From the NCBI GenBank assembly GCA_015482705.2, contig JADMLA020000024.1:31078-95077 (forward strand): a stretch of 64,000 nucleotides of DNA. Direction: 5' to 3'. Below the pieces are notes generated by a model, which did no database searches, was not told the DNA's origin, and saw nothing but the letters and a program-made list of their open reading frames with translations. The stretch comes from Prosthecochloris sp. Its GTDB lineage: Bacteria; Bacteroidota; Chlorobiia; Chlorobiales; Chlorobiaceae. Below are positions 8,121 through 16,795 of this stretch, one piece after another. The first letter of the stretch is position 1; each line of letters starts with the position of its first letter. Both the position numbers and the translations under genes were made by a program.

Positions 8121-8450
8121 CTATTTTTGGTTTGCAGAGCGTTTTCCGAGCAGAAGCGTTCGGGTTATATCATATCGTGATGCAACGACTTCGATCAGGA
8201 TCGGACCTGCTGTTCCAAGCGTTGTGCCGGGGACGAAAAGGAGCCATATGTCGTTGATGCCGGTGCTCTTGGCTGTAATTCTCGAGGCCGCGGTGATAAA
8301 AACATGGAGGAGGTAGATAGCGTAGGAATAGTTTCCGATAAAGGCCATGAATCCCGACAGCATCTTTGTCATAAAGATCGGTTGGGGGCCGCCATATTCT
8401 TTTCCGTACAGTAACAGAAAAATGATGATAAAAGCAGGGAGGGTTTGTTG
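8121..8450 (-). pseudogene. C-terminal remnant of a membrane acyltransferase 3 (OafA-like) gene
   Basis: Directly after the TGA of the upstream glycosyltransferase, and in the same frame, about 109 codons stay open to 8121. They encode transmembrane segments FIIIFLLLY and FMAFIGNYSYAIYLLH and end ITRTLLLGKR, the pattern of the last two or three helices of O-acyltransferases (SYxIYLLH, terminal LLLGK). The other roughly 250 residues are missing. A deletion probably joined the 3' end of the glycosyltransferase gene to this fragment. An internal ATG at 8372 could give an 83-residue peptide, but function is doubtful. Confidence 0.65.
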
Positions 8451-9653
8451 TCAGGTTTCCCGTTGTTTATCGGTGTTTTCCCGGGAAGTTCGTACCCATT
8501 CATTCCTTTTTTTTCGAAGCAGCATGGCTGCGTACAGCGGTATTTTCCATAAAATGTAGAGCGGTGCGGCAGCAAGCACGAACCAGGTTGTTATGGGGGC
8601 GTGCCGTTGTATCTGGCCTGAGATGACATACATGAACAGAATCAGCCACCAAAAGGCCGGGACAAAGAGCCAGGCGCCTTCGAGGAGCAGGAACGATGCT
8701 GTTGTGACCAATGCGAAAAGTATCACGAGCAGTGAAAGCGGAGGGATTGCAAGTTCCGCTAAAGCAAAGAGGTATCGGAAATCGCGTGAACGGGCAAAAA
8801 GAGAAAACAACGGCCCGGTCATGTTTTTTACCAGGGAGAAACGGCCTCCTTCCCATCTGCTTCGCTGGCTTGAGGCGTGTTTGCCCGAGGTGACCATCTC
8901 GCTGCGTATTACGGCATCCGGATTGTAATGGACATCGATACCGTCCTGTAAAAGGCGCAAGCTGAACTCCATATCTTCTACAATGGAGTGGCAGGGCCAG
9001 CCGTAGTGTTCGAGAACACTTGTCCGGAACGCCATGCCGTTTCCTTTCAGGACGGCTGTTCCTGAAAGCACGACCGAGCCGGCCATGCGCAAATGGTTGA
9101 AGACATTGAACGCGGCATCGATGAGGCCGGGCCGCCAGCCTGCGCCCGGATTGCTGACCCCGTTGTATGCCTGCAGAACGCTGGTCTCCTGCAGGCTGAG
9201 CGAGGCGCTTATCTCGCGCAGATAGTTTCTGTCCGGAGTGACATCGGCATCGATAATGGTGATGACGTCCGTGTTATGGTAGAGGTTGCGGTGATGGTGG
9301 AGGAACCAGTCCAGCGCCTGACCTTTTCCCCTGTTTGACATATCATGGCGTTCAGCGACCGTTGCGCCTGCATTGCGGGCATGCTCTGCTGTCAGATCGG
9401 TACAGTTATCGGCTATAACGTAGATTTCGAAACGGTTTGCGGGATAGTCGCTTTCCTGAACGCTTCGAATGGTGCGTACAATTCCCTCTTCTTCATTGTG
9501 GGCGGGGATGAGTACTCCGATATTGAGGAACCGGTTCTGTTCCGGGATCTCTTTCCTGAACAGAAACGCTGCAATGGTTGTTACAAGCAGATAGCCGGCA
9601 GGGATGCTGAGCAGGACAATCAGGACCTGAAGTATTGTATCGACAACGCTCAT
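8451..9653 (-). CDS. Membrane-bound family 2 glycosyltransferase
   Basis: A 400-residue protein with an N-terminal membrane anchor (about 7-32), a GT2 catalytic domain (VLIPAHNEEEGI near 47; DAD near 137), an ED motif (VEDMEFSLR) and the SQRSRW motif of processive and poly-GlcNAc/cellulose-type synthases. Three C-terminal membrane helices follow (about 295-385). It probably adds sugars to a lipid-linked polysaccharide at the inner membrane. Its ATG overlaps the previous gene's stop by 4 nt. It is the last intact gene of the export operon, and its stop runs in frame into the acyltransferase remnant. Confidence 0.88.
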   Translation of the reverse strand: MSVVDTILQVLIVLLSIPAGYLLVTTIAAFLFRKEIPEQNRFLNIGVLIPAHNEEEGIVRTIRSVQESDYPANRFEIYVIADNCTDLTAEHARNAGATVAERHDMSNRGKGQALDWFLHHHRNLYHNTDVITIIDADVTPDRNYLREISASLSLQETSVLQAYNGVSNPGAGWRPGLIDAAFNVFNHLRMAGSVVLSGTAVLKGNGMAFRTSVLEHYGWPCHSIVEDMEFSLRLLQDGIDVHYNPDAVIRSEMVTSGKHASSQRSRWEGGRFSLVKNMTGPLFSLFARSRDFRYLFALAELAIPPLSLLVILFALVTTASFLLLEGAWLFVPAFWWLILFMYVISGQIQRHAPITTWFVLAAAPLYILWKIPLYAAMLLRKKRNEWVRTSRENTDKQRET

Positions 9654-10870
9654 GTTCTCTGGTTTTCTTCCTGGAAAAGTTTGACCATACCGCTGTTGTT
9701 GGAATGCTGATTATATCGATCGAGCACTTTTTGCCTGCCTGCTTCGCCAAACTTACGCCGCAGTTGGGTGTTCTGGAGCAGTTTCCCGATCTCTCCAGCA
9801 AGATCGTGTGAGTCACCGGGTACCGCAAGCAATCCGTCTTTTTCGTGATCTATCAGTTCAGGAATCCCCGTTATGCGTGTTGCTATAACAGGGATCTCCT
9901 TTGCCATGGCTTCCATCAGCACGACGGGTACTCCTTCGGCAAAACTTGCCAGGATGAAGATATCCGCCTTGTCATAATAGGCTCTTACCTTGTCCTGACC
10001 GAGAGCTCCGGTGAAGGTGACCGTTTCGCCGAGCCCGCTCTCTGCCGTACTGTTTTCAAGGGAGGCTCTGTCGGGACCGTCACCAACCAGGGTCAGGTGA
10101 AAAGTGTATCCCTCGGTTTTCAGCCGTGCACATGCTTCAAGCAGAATATGCTGTCCTTTTGCCGGTACCAGTCTGCCTACGCAGAGCAGTTGTATTATTG
10201 CATTGTTCGGTTCGGGTCTTGGTGCATAGAGTGCAGGATCGACGCCGCATCGGACAATGTGGTACCGGTTCCATTCCGACGGATCGCCGATTCGCATGAC
10301 CTGGCTTCGACAGTAGTGGCTTATGCAGCGGATAAATGAAGCATCCCTGATTTTTTCAGGAAGCATGGCCGAATCGACAGTGTAGAAGATATCCGGACCG
10401 TGTATGGAGAGACTGTACGAAATGCCTCCGTAATGCTTCATGAGCCTCGCGACAAGAGCTGTGGGATTCGCGAAATGCTCGTGGATGTGTGTGATGTTGT
10501 TGTGGTGTGCCCACTCGAGGAGGATACCGGCCTCGGCAAGGTAAGCAAGTGCCTTGATAGGACTTTTGGGTCCTGTGGTGAAGAGCTTGAGTGCGGAAGC
10601 CGTCATTCTGAGGTATCCCGGAAAGTTTTTTTTCAGGCAGTGCACATGAGCTTTGAGCATGGCGAGTGGTGAACGGGAGAGAACCACCATGGTTTTATCG
10701 GCCTCACGTTGTTCGTCGGACGTCATGACATAGAGGTCTCCGGGCTTTCGGATCGAAGCTGTGTGAACGTTTATCCCGGCTTTACGAATCGATTCGATTT
10801 CCCGATAAATAAAGGTATGGGAAATAGCGGGGTATTCGCTGCAGAGGTATCCTATCGGTGTATGGTTCAT
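9650..10870 (-). CDS. Family 4 glycosyltransferase (WcaL/colanic-acid type)
   Basis: A 406-residue GT-B enzyme. The N-terminal domain opens GYLCSEYPAISHTFIYREI, the start seen in colanic-acid WcaL-like transferases, and the His in IHEHFAN fits an acceptor-domain position. The C-terminal GT4 domain has LLCVGRLVPAKG (near 225) and the E-x7-E donor motif FAEGVPVVLMEAMA. It transfers a sugar from a nucleotide donor to the growing repeat unit at the cytosolic face. It overlaps both neighbours by 4 nt. Confidence 0.88.
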   Translation of the reverse strand: MNHTPIGYLCSEYPAISHTFIYREIESIRKAGINVHTASIRKPGDLYVMTSDEQREADKTMVVLSRSPLAMLKAHVHCLKKNFPGYLRMTASALKLFTTGPKSPIKALAYLAEAGILLEWAHHNNITHIHEHFANPTALVARLMKHYGGISYSLSIHGPDIFYTVDSAMLPEKIRDASFIRCISHYCRSQVMRIGDPSEWNRYHIVRCGVDPALYAPRPEPNNAIIQLLCVGRLVPAKGQHILLEACARLKTEGYTFHLTLVGDGPDRASLENSTAESGLGETVTFTGALGQDKVRAYYDKADIFILASFAEGVPVVLMEAMAKEIPVIATRITGIPELIDHEKDGLLAVPGDSHDLAGEIGKLLQNTQLRRKFGEAGRQKVLDRYNQHSNNSGMVKLFQEENQRT

Positions 10871-11958
10871 GGTGTAGGGTTTGAGAGTCTTGTCTGGAGC
10901 TTGTTCCGCCTGTTTTTCAGCGGTTTGTTGAAAACGCGTCCTGCATAAAACCGAATGATGCCGAAGAACTGCGGGAGCGCAACCAGTGAACAGTGCCAGG
11001 CATATTTTTTTGCGTCATTGCGGTCAAGGCGGTTTTCCTTCATGAACTTGTCGACTTTGAAAAGTCGCGGGCCGAGGAGAAGAACCGTTCCCCCTGTCAG
11101 ACACAGCGCTGCTGTCGCAATACCGGCGATATTCTGCTGAACGACAGGTATGAAAAGGCCTGCAATTATACCGGCAAGAAATCCGCCGCCTTTGATGATT
11201 ATCCGCCGTTGTTCTATTTTCCAGAAGCTGCTCCCGGTTACTCCGATTCTGCTCTGTACCGCAGCAAAACCATATCCCGAGCGATATGACCGCCGAAGGT
11301 ACTGTGTTGTTTTCAGCATGGCCAGATCATGATGAGTCATGAGTGCATCGAGCATGAGAATTGTCCATCCCGCCCCGTGTATCCGCCAGCTCAGCTCAGG
11401 GTCTTCTCCACCGACAAGTTCTTCATCGTATCCTCCTGATTGTTCAAGAGCTTCACGGCGGATCATCACATCACCGCCGAAACTGTCGCATTCACCGGGA
11501 AGAACGTTCCATTCGAGGTCTCCTATCCAGTTGAAAAAAGATCGTTCGGGGTGCAGTTCCTTTCTGTAGCCTCTGACAGCGCCGACCTCCCGGTCGTTCA
11601 TGGCTTCAACACCGGTGGTGAGCCACTCAGGGGCGAGGATCGTATCGGAATCGAGGAACTGTACGTAGGGGGCTGATCCTCTTTTCCAGCCGGCGTTTCT
11701 GCCTGTACCGGGAGTGGGAAATTCCAGGCTGAGCTCGATTACCGTCACTTCCGTGAACGTTCGGGCGATCTCGATACTGCGGTCGGTCGACCCTCCATCG
11801 GCATAAAAAATATGCAGCAGCGCCCGTGGATAGCTGCCGGAAAGGATCGAGTCGATACAGCGTTCAAGGGTTTTTTCGCTGTTGATCCCGATGATTACGC
11901 AATCGATCGATGGATAGTCCTCTTTGGCGGTATGATGATCGTTGTGTTCCTGGTTCAT
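10867..11958 (-). CDS. Family 2 glycosyltransferase with C-terminal membrane segments
   Basis: A 363-residue protein. The N-terminal GT2 domain begins near DCVIIGINSEKTLERC (residue 19), with YADGGSTDRS and the DSD metal-binding motif in QFLDSDTI. The acceptor-side motif GGEDPELSWRI follows near 190. Two hydrophobic segments (about 260-310) suggest membrane association. The short His-rich N-terminus has no known role. It overlaps the following gene by 4 nt. Confidence 0.87.
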   Translation of the reverse strand: MNQEHNDHHTAKEDYPSIDCVIIGINSEKTLERCIDSILSGSYPRALLHIFYADGGSTDRSIEIARTFTEVTVIELSLEFPTPGTGRNAGWKRGSAPYVQFLDSDTILAPEWLTTGVEAMNDREVGAVRGYRKELHPERSFFNWIGDLEWNVLPGECDSFGGDVMIRREALEQSGGYDEELVGGEDPELSWRIHGAGWTILMLDALMTHHDLAMLKTTQYLRRSYRSGYGFAAVQSRIGVTGSSFWKIEQRRIIIKGGGFLAGIIAGLFIPVVQQNIAGIATAALCLTGGTVLLLGPRLFKVDKFMKENRLDRNDAKKYAWHCSLVALPQFFGIIRFYAGRVFNKPLKNRRNKLQTRLSNPTP

Positions 11959-11970
11959 TTGTCGGAATGG

Positions 11971-12429
11971 TTACCCCTTATGAAAGGGCGTTTGTTTGGA
12001 TGTTTCATGATTTTTTTCCGTTTCATAATGGTTTTTCAGACGTATGACGAATCCTACGACGATGCCGAGTATGACTCCGGCATTGTTTGCCAGAGCGTTC
12101 AGCGCATGGAACGGTTCTCCGGTTACAACGACGTTTATGGACTCGAAAAGGTAGCCGAGCGGTGTCATTGCTATGGAAACGAGAAAGGCGGTTTTTCTGT
12201 CTGCAAGCAGAACCATGGGAACAAATGAAAGTACGCTGTAAAGGATGATATGTGCCAGAGTGTCCAGGCCGTAGAAATTCGCTATGATAGTATTGAACGG
12301 TATGAGGCTTCCCGCAAGGATAAGAACCAGGCTTGCCGACCAGTATCCTATCATCTTTTTGCCGTTGTCGAGCTCGGGTTTGAGCATCGGGCTGTTTTGC
12401 TTCATGATATGCAAGTGGGATGTGGCCAT
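11971..12429 (-). CDS. VanZ-family membrane protein
   Basis: A 152-residue protein with four predicted membrane helices. The blocks LDTLAHIILYSVLSF and FHALNALANNAGVILG correspond to the DKxxHFxxY and DxxANxxG signatures of VanZ-like proteins. Such small proteins commonly occur in polysaccharide loci, but their biochemical role is unknown. A second in-frame ATG (residue 9) is an alternative start. It sits 6 nt after the Wzy-like gene and 12 nt before the next glycosyltransferase gene. Confidence 0.78.
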   Translation of the reverse strand: MATSHLHIMKQNSPMLKPELDNGKKMIGYWSASLVLILAGSLIPFNTIIANFYGLDTLAHIILYSVLSFVPMVLLADRKTAFLVSIAMTPLGYLFESINVVVTGEPFHALNALANNAGVILGIVVGFVIRLKNHYETEKNHETSKQTPFHKG

Positions 12430-12435
12430 GTTCGA

Positions 12436-13866
12436 TCAGCTGATAAACCTTGATAGTGATATTTCCGGTTCGGTGATGAATCGGGTTGTGGAATGAATCG
12501 TAACGGGTGATTCAGCTTCGGGTATCGATACCGGAACTTCCGAGTGCAGTCGTAACATCACACCGATGATGCCGCCGCTGAAAAGCATATATATCGGGTT
12601 GATCATCGAATTGAGCAGGTTGTCGATCATATAGATTGCAAGAAAAACAGCCATGACTGCCGGTGCCGCCCATTGCTGTTCGTTCCATCGATTGGGTTTG
12701 ACACGCAGCAGAAAAAGTACCACCGGTAACTGTACTGCGATGATCAGGGCGATGAGCCCGTATATACCGTTCTGGCCGAGGGTGATGATCCATAGACCAT
12801 CCGCGATACTGATGTCCTTGCCTTTGTCGTCGTAAACGCGGGAGCGACCGAAGCCACCCCATCCGAAAAAGGTTCCCTGGAGTGCTTTATCGATGAGGAT
12901 CGTTTCGTTATCGAAGCGGAACTGTAGTGACTGCGCACGCTCTTCACTGACTTTTTCCGCAACGAATTGTGAAAGGTTTCTACCATCCCATGTGCCGGTC
13001 GTTCGTGTAACGATATAGAGGTGAGGTGTCACGAGAAGAATCAGAATCAAAATTCGCAGCTTCATTTTATTTGTCAAAAAGATGACTATGAGACCGAGAA
13101 AGAGCAGAGAGACCGCTCCGAAGGATTTCATCATCATGGTTGTGAAAACAAGCAGCAGTAACAGATAGATCGTCGGTACGAAAAGGATTTTTTTCGGAAG
13201 GCTGCCGGATAAGTAAAGCCAGGCTCCGAGAAAGACGGCAATGACCATCCACATCGAGGTCATGAGTCCGTGATCCATGTACACCATCGGTCTGAAACCG
13301 CCGCCAGCTCGTATAGTCTGCAGGAAACTGTGCTGGTGAAAGCCGTATGTCATGCGGTGGAGCTGGGGACTCATGATCATTTCGAACCAGCAGAACGGAA
13401 TGTAGACGATACCCCCGATGACGATGGCGAGGGCGAGGATTTTGAGCCCTTCGGTGTCACTGAAGTAGATTCTTGCGATGTAGTAGGGGAGTCCCCAGGT
13501 AATGCTTTGGTACATGGTTTGGGACAAACCGTCATAGGGTCCGAGTCCGTTGGCGACCGAGGAGAAAAAGGGGGCTGTGCACCACAGAAGGATAGGGATG
13601 TCAGCCGCACTGAACCGGAATTCACTGAACCGTTCTTTGTCGAAGATCCAGGCTCCTGCCAGAATGCCGACACAGGTCGCGGTTGTTTTGGTATAGTCGG
13701 GCAGTGCCGGTAGATTGTATGCTACGACCGGAAGAAACATCCAGCCTGCTACAAATGCGGTGGCGGCCGCTATTTTCGCCTCTAGACGCGAAAAAAGTAT
13801 CATGACGAAAGGGATCCAGCCGAACATTACGATCGGGACCATAATATTGCCAGGTACATTACCCAT
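12436..13866 (-). CDS. O-antigen polymerase/ligase-like membrane protein (Wzy type)
   Basis: A 476-residue polytopic protein with roughly 11-12 hydrophobic segments and a large loop around 285-350 rich in charged residues, in the region where Wzy/WaaL-type proteins carry their periplasmic loop. The late motif FFGWGGFGRSR resembles the GxGxG element of that loop. Wzy proteins polymerize lipid-linked repeat units in the periplasm, and its place beside Wza-, Wzc- and Wzx-like genes supports polymerase over ligase. It overlaps the upstream glycosyltransferase gene by 8 nt. Confidence 0.75.
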   Translation of the reverse strand: MGNVPGNIMVPIVMFGWIPFVMILFSRLEAKIAAATAFVAGWMFLPVVAYNLPALPDYTKTTATCVGILAGAWIFDKERFSEFRFSAADIPILLWCTAPFFSSVANGLGPYDGLSQTMYQSITWGLPYYIARIYFSDTEGLKILALAIVIGGIVYIPFCWFEMIMSPQLHRMTYGFHQHSFLQTIRAGGGFRPMVYMDHGLMTSMWMVIAVFLGAWLYLSGSLPKKILFVPTIYLLLLLVFTTMMMKSFGAVSLLFLGLIVIFLTNKMKLRILILILLVTPHLYIVTRTTGTWDGRNLSQFVAEKVSEERAQSLQFRFDNETILIDKALQGTFFGWGGFGRSRVYDDKGKDISIADGLWIITLGQNGIYGLIALIIAVQLPVVLFLLRVKPNRWNEQQWAAPAVMAVFLAIYMIDNLLNSMINPIYMLFSGGIIGVMLRLHSEVPVSIPEAESPVTIHSTTRFITEPEISLSRFIS

Positions 13867-15070
13867 AAGGCAGACTCCTTATAACTCTTTTAAGCGCAGC
13901 TCCCCAGGAACGCTCCGGATCGTAGAACTGCTCCTGAAGGGTTTTGCAGCCTTGCTGTTTTTCACGGTAAAGATCTTTTGAAGAAGAAAGTTTCTTGACA
14001 GCTTCGAAATATGACGACGGGTCGTCGGGAACAGCTTCCACGACAGCTTCTTTCACGTAATCGAGCGCCGGACATACTGACGAGGTGATCACCGGTCTTC
14101 CGGCAAGGATAGCTTCGGCAACGACTTTGTTGAACCCCTCTTCGAATGAGGTTCTGGTTGGAACGATGAAGGCATGACTCCGATTGATGTGTTCCAGCAT
14201 TGTTTGTTGGCGGCAGTAACCGTGCAAATGAAAAAGGTGTTCGATTCCTTTGTTCCTTGCAGCCATTCTGAGCGGGTCTTCCTCCGAACCGTCACCGCAG
14301 AGGTGCAGGGTGACATCATGTATTCCTTCACGGTCCAGCATCAGAGCGATCTCGAGAAGGTCGTAGACTCCTTTTTCGGTTTCCATTCGTCCAGCATAGA
14401 GCAGGTAGAATGGCCGCTTGTCAGTGGGGGGGGGAATGGTTGCGAACAGTTCATGCCGGTAAAATGGGATGAATGGATAGATGGGCACGGTGTTTCCCCC
14501 TGTCATATCGAGCAACTGGCGCCGGATATCGTTCGAAAGGCAGAGTATTGCCTGCGCCCTTTTGGCGAAAAGACGACGGCTGAGAAGTGAAATGAGCCTC
14601 GCTCTGGTCGTTTTGTCGCGGCTTCTGGGCCAGAGGGTACAGTGCAGGGAAACTGCGAGATGCATTGTTTTCGGAGCGAGCCAGACAAGAGAGAAAAGGT
14701 ATCCTGTAGCGTCGGCCATGACAAGGAGGTCGGCATCGACAGCCGATGCCCGCTCTATGATTTTTCGGACATAGCGTATTTGTTGGATGTGGAATGCAAT
14801 GCCTCTCCTTGCAGGTCCTTTCGGGAGGTTCTCGACGGTGAACTGTTCAGTCGTGATGCGGTCTTTGCGAGGGCATGACGATACCGCAATCCCTTTTGCC
14901 CCGAGTGATCGGCAAAGGTCGAAAAACTGGCTGCTATAGGTGATGGCAACCTGGTGTGGATCGTCTCTGCCTTCATGCCAGCAGGAAAAGGTCGTGACGA
15001 TGTCTCCCGGTCCGGCAGCGTAGAAGAGATTGAGCTGTTTGCCGGGCTGTTTTCCGTTCTGCGTATTCAT
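13859..15070 (-). CDS. Family 4 glycosyltransferase
   Basis: A 403-residue GT-B protein with an N-terminal acceptor domain (LNLFYAAGPGDIVTTF) and a C-terminal donor domain: LLYAGRMETEKGVYDL near 225 and the E-x7-E motif EEGFNKVVAEAILAG near 320. It is expected to use an NDP-sugar to extend the polysaccharide repeat unit. It starts 61 nt after the acetyltransferase-like gene and overlaps the Wzy-like gene by 8 nt. Confidence 0.87.
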   Translation of the reverse strand: MNTQNGKQPGKQLNLFYAAGPGDIVTTFSCWHEGRDDPHQVAITYSSQFFDLCRSLGAKGIAVSSCPRKDRITTEQFTVENLPKGPARRGIAFHIQQIRYVRKIIERASAVDADLLVMADATGYLFSLVWLAPKTMHLAVSLHCTLWPRSRDKTTRARLISLLSRRLFAKRAQAILCLSNDIRRQLLDMTGGNTVPIYPFIPFYRHELFATIPPPTDKRPFYLLYAGRMETEKGVYDLLEIALMLDREGIHDVTLHLCGDGSEEDPLRMAARNKGIEHLFHLHGYCRQQTMLEHINRSHAFIVPTRTSFEEGFNKVVAEAILAGRPVITSSVCPALDYVKEAVVEAVPDDPSSYFEAVKKLSSSKDLYREKQQGCKTLQEQFYDPERSWGAALKRVIRSLPYG

Positions 15071-15131
15071 TCGCCGCGTTGTTTCGTTGATCTTTTCGCC
15101 ATGTCTCGCCTTTTATTTATGGTTGTTTCGT

Positions 15132-15644
15132 TCACTTTTGGTCTGCCGTTTTATCTACTTTTTTTACCTGTGCGGGTATGCCGACTGCCGTCGCATGGCT
15201 CGGGATATCGTCGATAACAACGGCGTTGGCCCCGATACGAGCATGATTGCCGATGTGAACCCCCCCGAGGATCTTTGCTCCGGCCCCGATATCGACATGC
15301 CCTTCGATTACCGGGAAGCCTTGCTTTGGTCCTTCACCGACGGTTACCTGTTGGAAAATCAGGCAGTTTGGCCCGATTGTCGCTCTGGGATGTATGACGA
15401 TGCCATTTGGATGGGGAATGAGAAGGCCTCCTCCTATTCGAGTGTTGATGGGGATGTCCGCCCCGCAGACAGCACTCCAGAACCTGTGGCTCAGTACGGC
15501 GAAAGGTTTCATTGCTCGTGACGTAAGGCCCTGTTTCTCCAGTCGCTGGTAGAGTCGAATCGCCGAAAGCATTTTTTTTCCGGGTTCATAGCGTCCGGGA
15601 ATGATTTTTTCCCTGTCCCAGTCGGCTTCTGTTGCTGATATCAT
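15132..15644 (-). CDS. Left-handed beta-helix acetyltransferase (serine acetyltransferase-like)
   Basis: A 170-residue protein with a helical N-terminus followed by hexapeptide repeats (TRIGGGLLIPHPNGIVIHPRAT region, then IGPNCLIFQQVTVGEG and IGNHARIGANAVV). The conserved His in PHPNGIVIH matches the catalytic region of CysE-like acetyltransferases. In this locus it more likely acetylates a sugar than serine. The frame is open to 15812, but the ATG at 15644 forms an ATGA overlap with the preceding gene's stop, which fixes the start. Confidence 0.85.
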   Translation of the reverse strand: MISATEADWDREKIIPGRYEPGKKMLSAIRLYQRLEKQGLTSRAMKPFAVLSHRFWSAVCGADIPINTRIGGGLLIPHPNGIVIHPRATIGPNCLIFQQVTVGEGPKQGFPVIEGHVDIGAGAKILGGVHIGNHARIGANAVVIDDIPSHATAVGIPAQVKKVDKTADQK

Positions 15645-16795
15645 AGTGCTTCTTTTGTTTTCCAGATCCCGGTGCAGTGTTCTTCGAGAAGCCGGGCTCG
15701 TTGTTCGGCAACCTGTTGCCAGGTGAACTGTTTCGATCGTTGCTGTGCGAGATTTCCGATCTCTCTTCTCCTGTCTGGGTTTTCCACCATGAGTGTCATT
15801 GCCTGGGCCCATGCATCGATGTCCATATCCGGCAAGATGGTGCCGTTCTTGGTGTTTTCAACGATTGCGCCTCCACCCATGGCGGTGACAAGGGGGGGGA
15901 TGCCATGGGCCATTGCTTCATAAGTGACCATCGGTCCACCTTCCTCGAGGCTTGGAAAAACAAAAACGTCGGTTTTTCGGTAAAGCTGGCCGATATCTCT
16001 GGTATAGCTCACATGACGTACGTTTTTGGTGCTCTCGAGTGAAGGGTAGTGCTCCTGTATTTCGGGAGCTATAGAGCCGCACAGCAGGAGTTCTGCGTTG
16101 AGGTCCGCCCGTTTCCATGCTTCGAGAAGCAACGGTATTCCCTTGCGAAGACAGATGGTGCCTGCAAAAAGAAAGATCGGGCATGAGGCGTTCGGTGACT
16201 CTTTTTCTCTGGACGGGAAACGTTCAGGAGACCATCCATAGCTGGTGGAAAGCAGTTTGCGCTCGTCGACGTTGTTTTCGAGCATGGATTTACGAACCAT
16301 GGGGCTGGGGCAGAACACGGCGTCTACAATGTCGAGTTTACGGTTCTCTTCTTCAATGGCTTTGTCGGTGATCGCTGTCGTTACAGGGATGTTCCAGTGT
16401 TCGGATGCCTGTTGCAGGATACGCTGCGCACTGTGCCTGTGGCAATTGATACGTTCGATGATTATGGTTGTGCCACGTCTTTCGAATTCTTCGAATATTT
16501 CCAGAGAGAGTCCGGCCCACAGATAGACGTAAGGGGACTGTTTCTCCGTTTTTAGAAAATGGCGTTCGGCGATTCTCCGGGGGATAGCCGGATTGGCCAG
16601 CCGGTAGACAATTTTTTTTGCAAGACCGCTCATGGCGGGCTTGAGCCAGGAATAGCCGAGCGCCGTGTCGGCACTGGGAACGGTCAGGCTGACATCTCTG
16701 TCGCTGTTGTGCCAGTGCCGGCAGAGTGAGAGAGGTACGTGACTGTTACCGAGATTCGATGCATGGTATCCGAACAGTACGGGCAGGTGGCTCAT
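15641..16795 (-). CDS. Family 4 glycosyltransferase
   Basis: A 384-residue GT-B enzyme. The N-terminal region has ERINCHRHSAQRIL and the donor domain has IFLFAGTICLRKGIPLL near 215 followed by the E-x7-E motif LEEGGPMVTYEAMAHG near 290. It is a polysaccharide repeat-unit transferase of unknown sugar specificity. The start at 16795 makes an ATGA overlap with the stop of the Wzc-like gene, so it is preferred over the open extension to 16810. Confidence 0.87.
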   Translation of the reverse strand: MSHLPVLFGYHASNLGNSHVPLSLCRHWHNSDRDVSLTVPSADTALGYSWLKPAMSGLAKKIVYRLANPAIPRRIAERHFLKTEKQSPYVYLWAGLSLEIFEEFERRGTTIIIERINCHRHSAQRILQQASEHWNIPVTTAITDKAIEEENRKLDIVDAVFCPSPMVRKSMLENNVDERKLLSTSYGWSPERFPSREKESPNASCPIFLFAGTICLRKGIPLLLEAWKRADLNAELLLCGSIAPEIQEHYPSLESTKNVRHVSYTRDIGQLYRKTDVFVFPSLEEGGPMVTYEAMAHGIPPLVTAMGGGAIVENTKNGTILPDMDIDAWAQAMTLMVENPDRRREIGNLAQQRSKQFTWQQVAEQRARLLEEHCTGIWKTKEAL

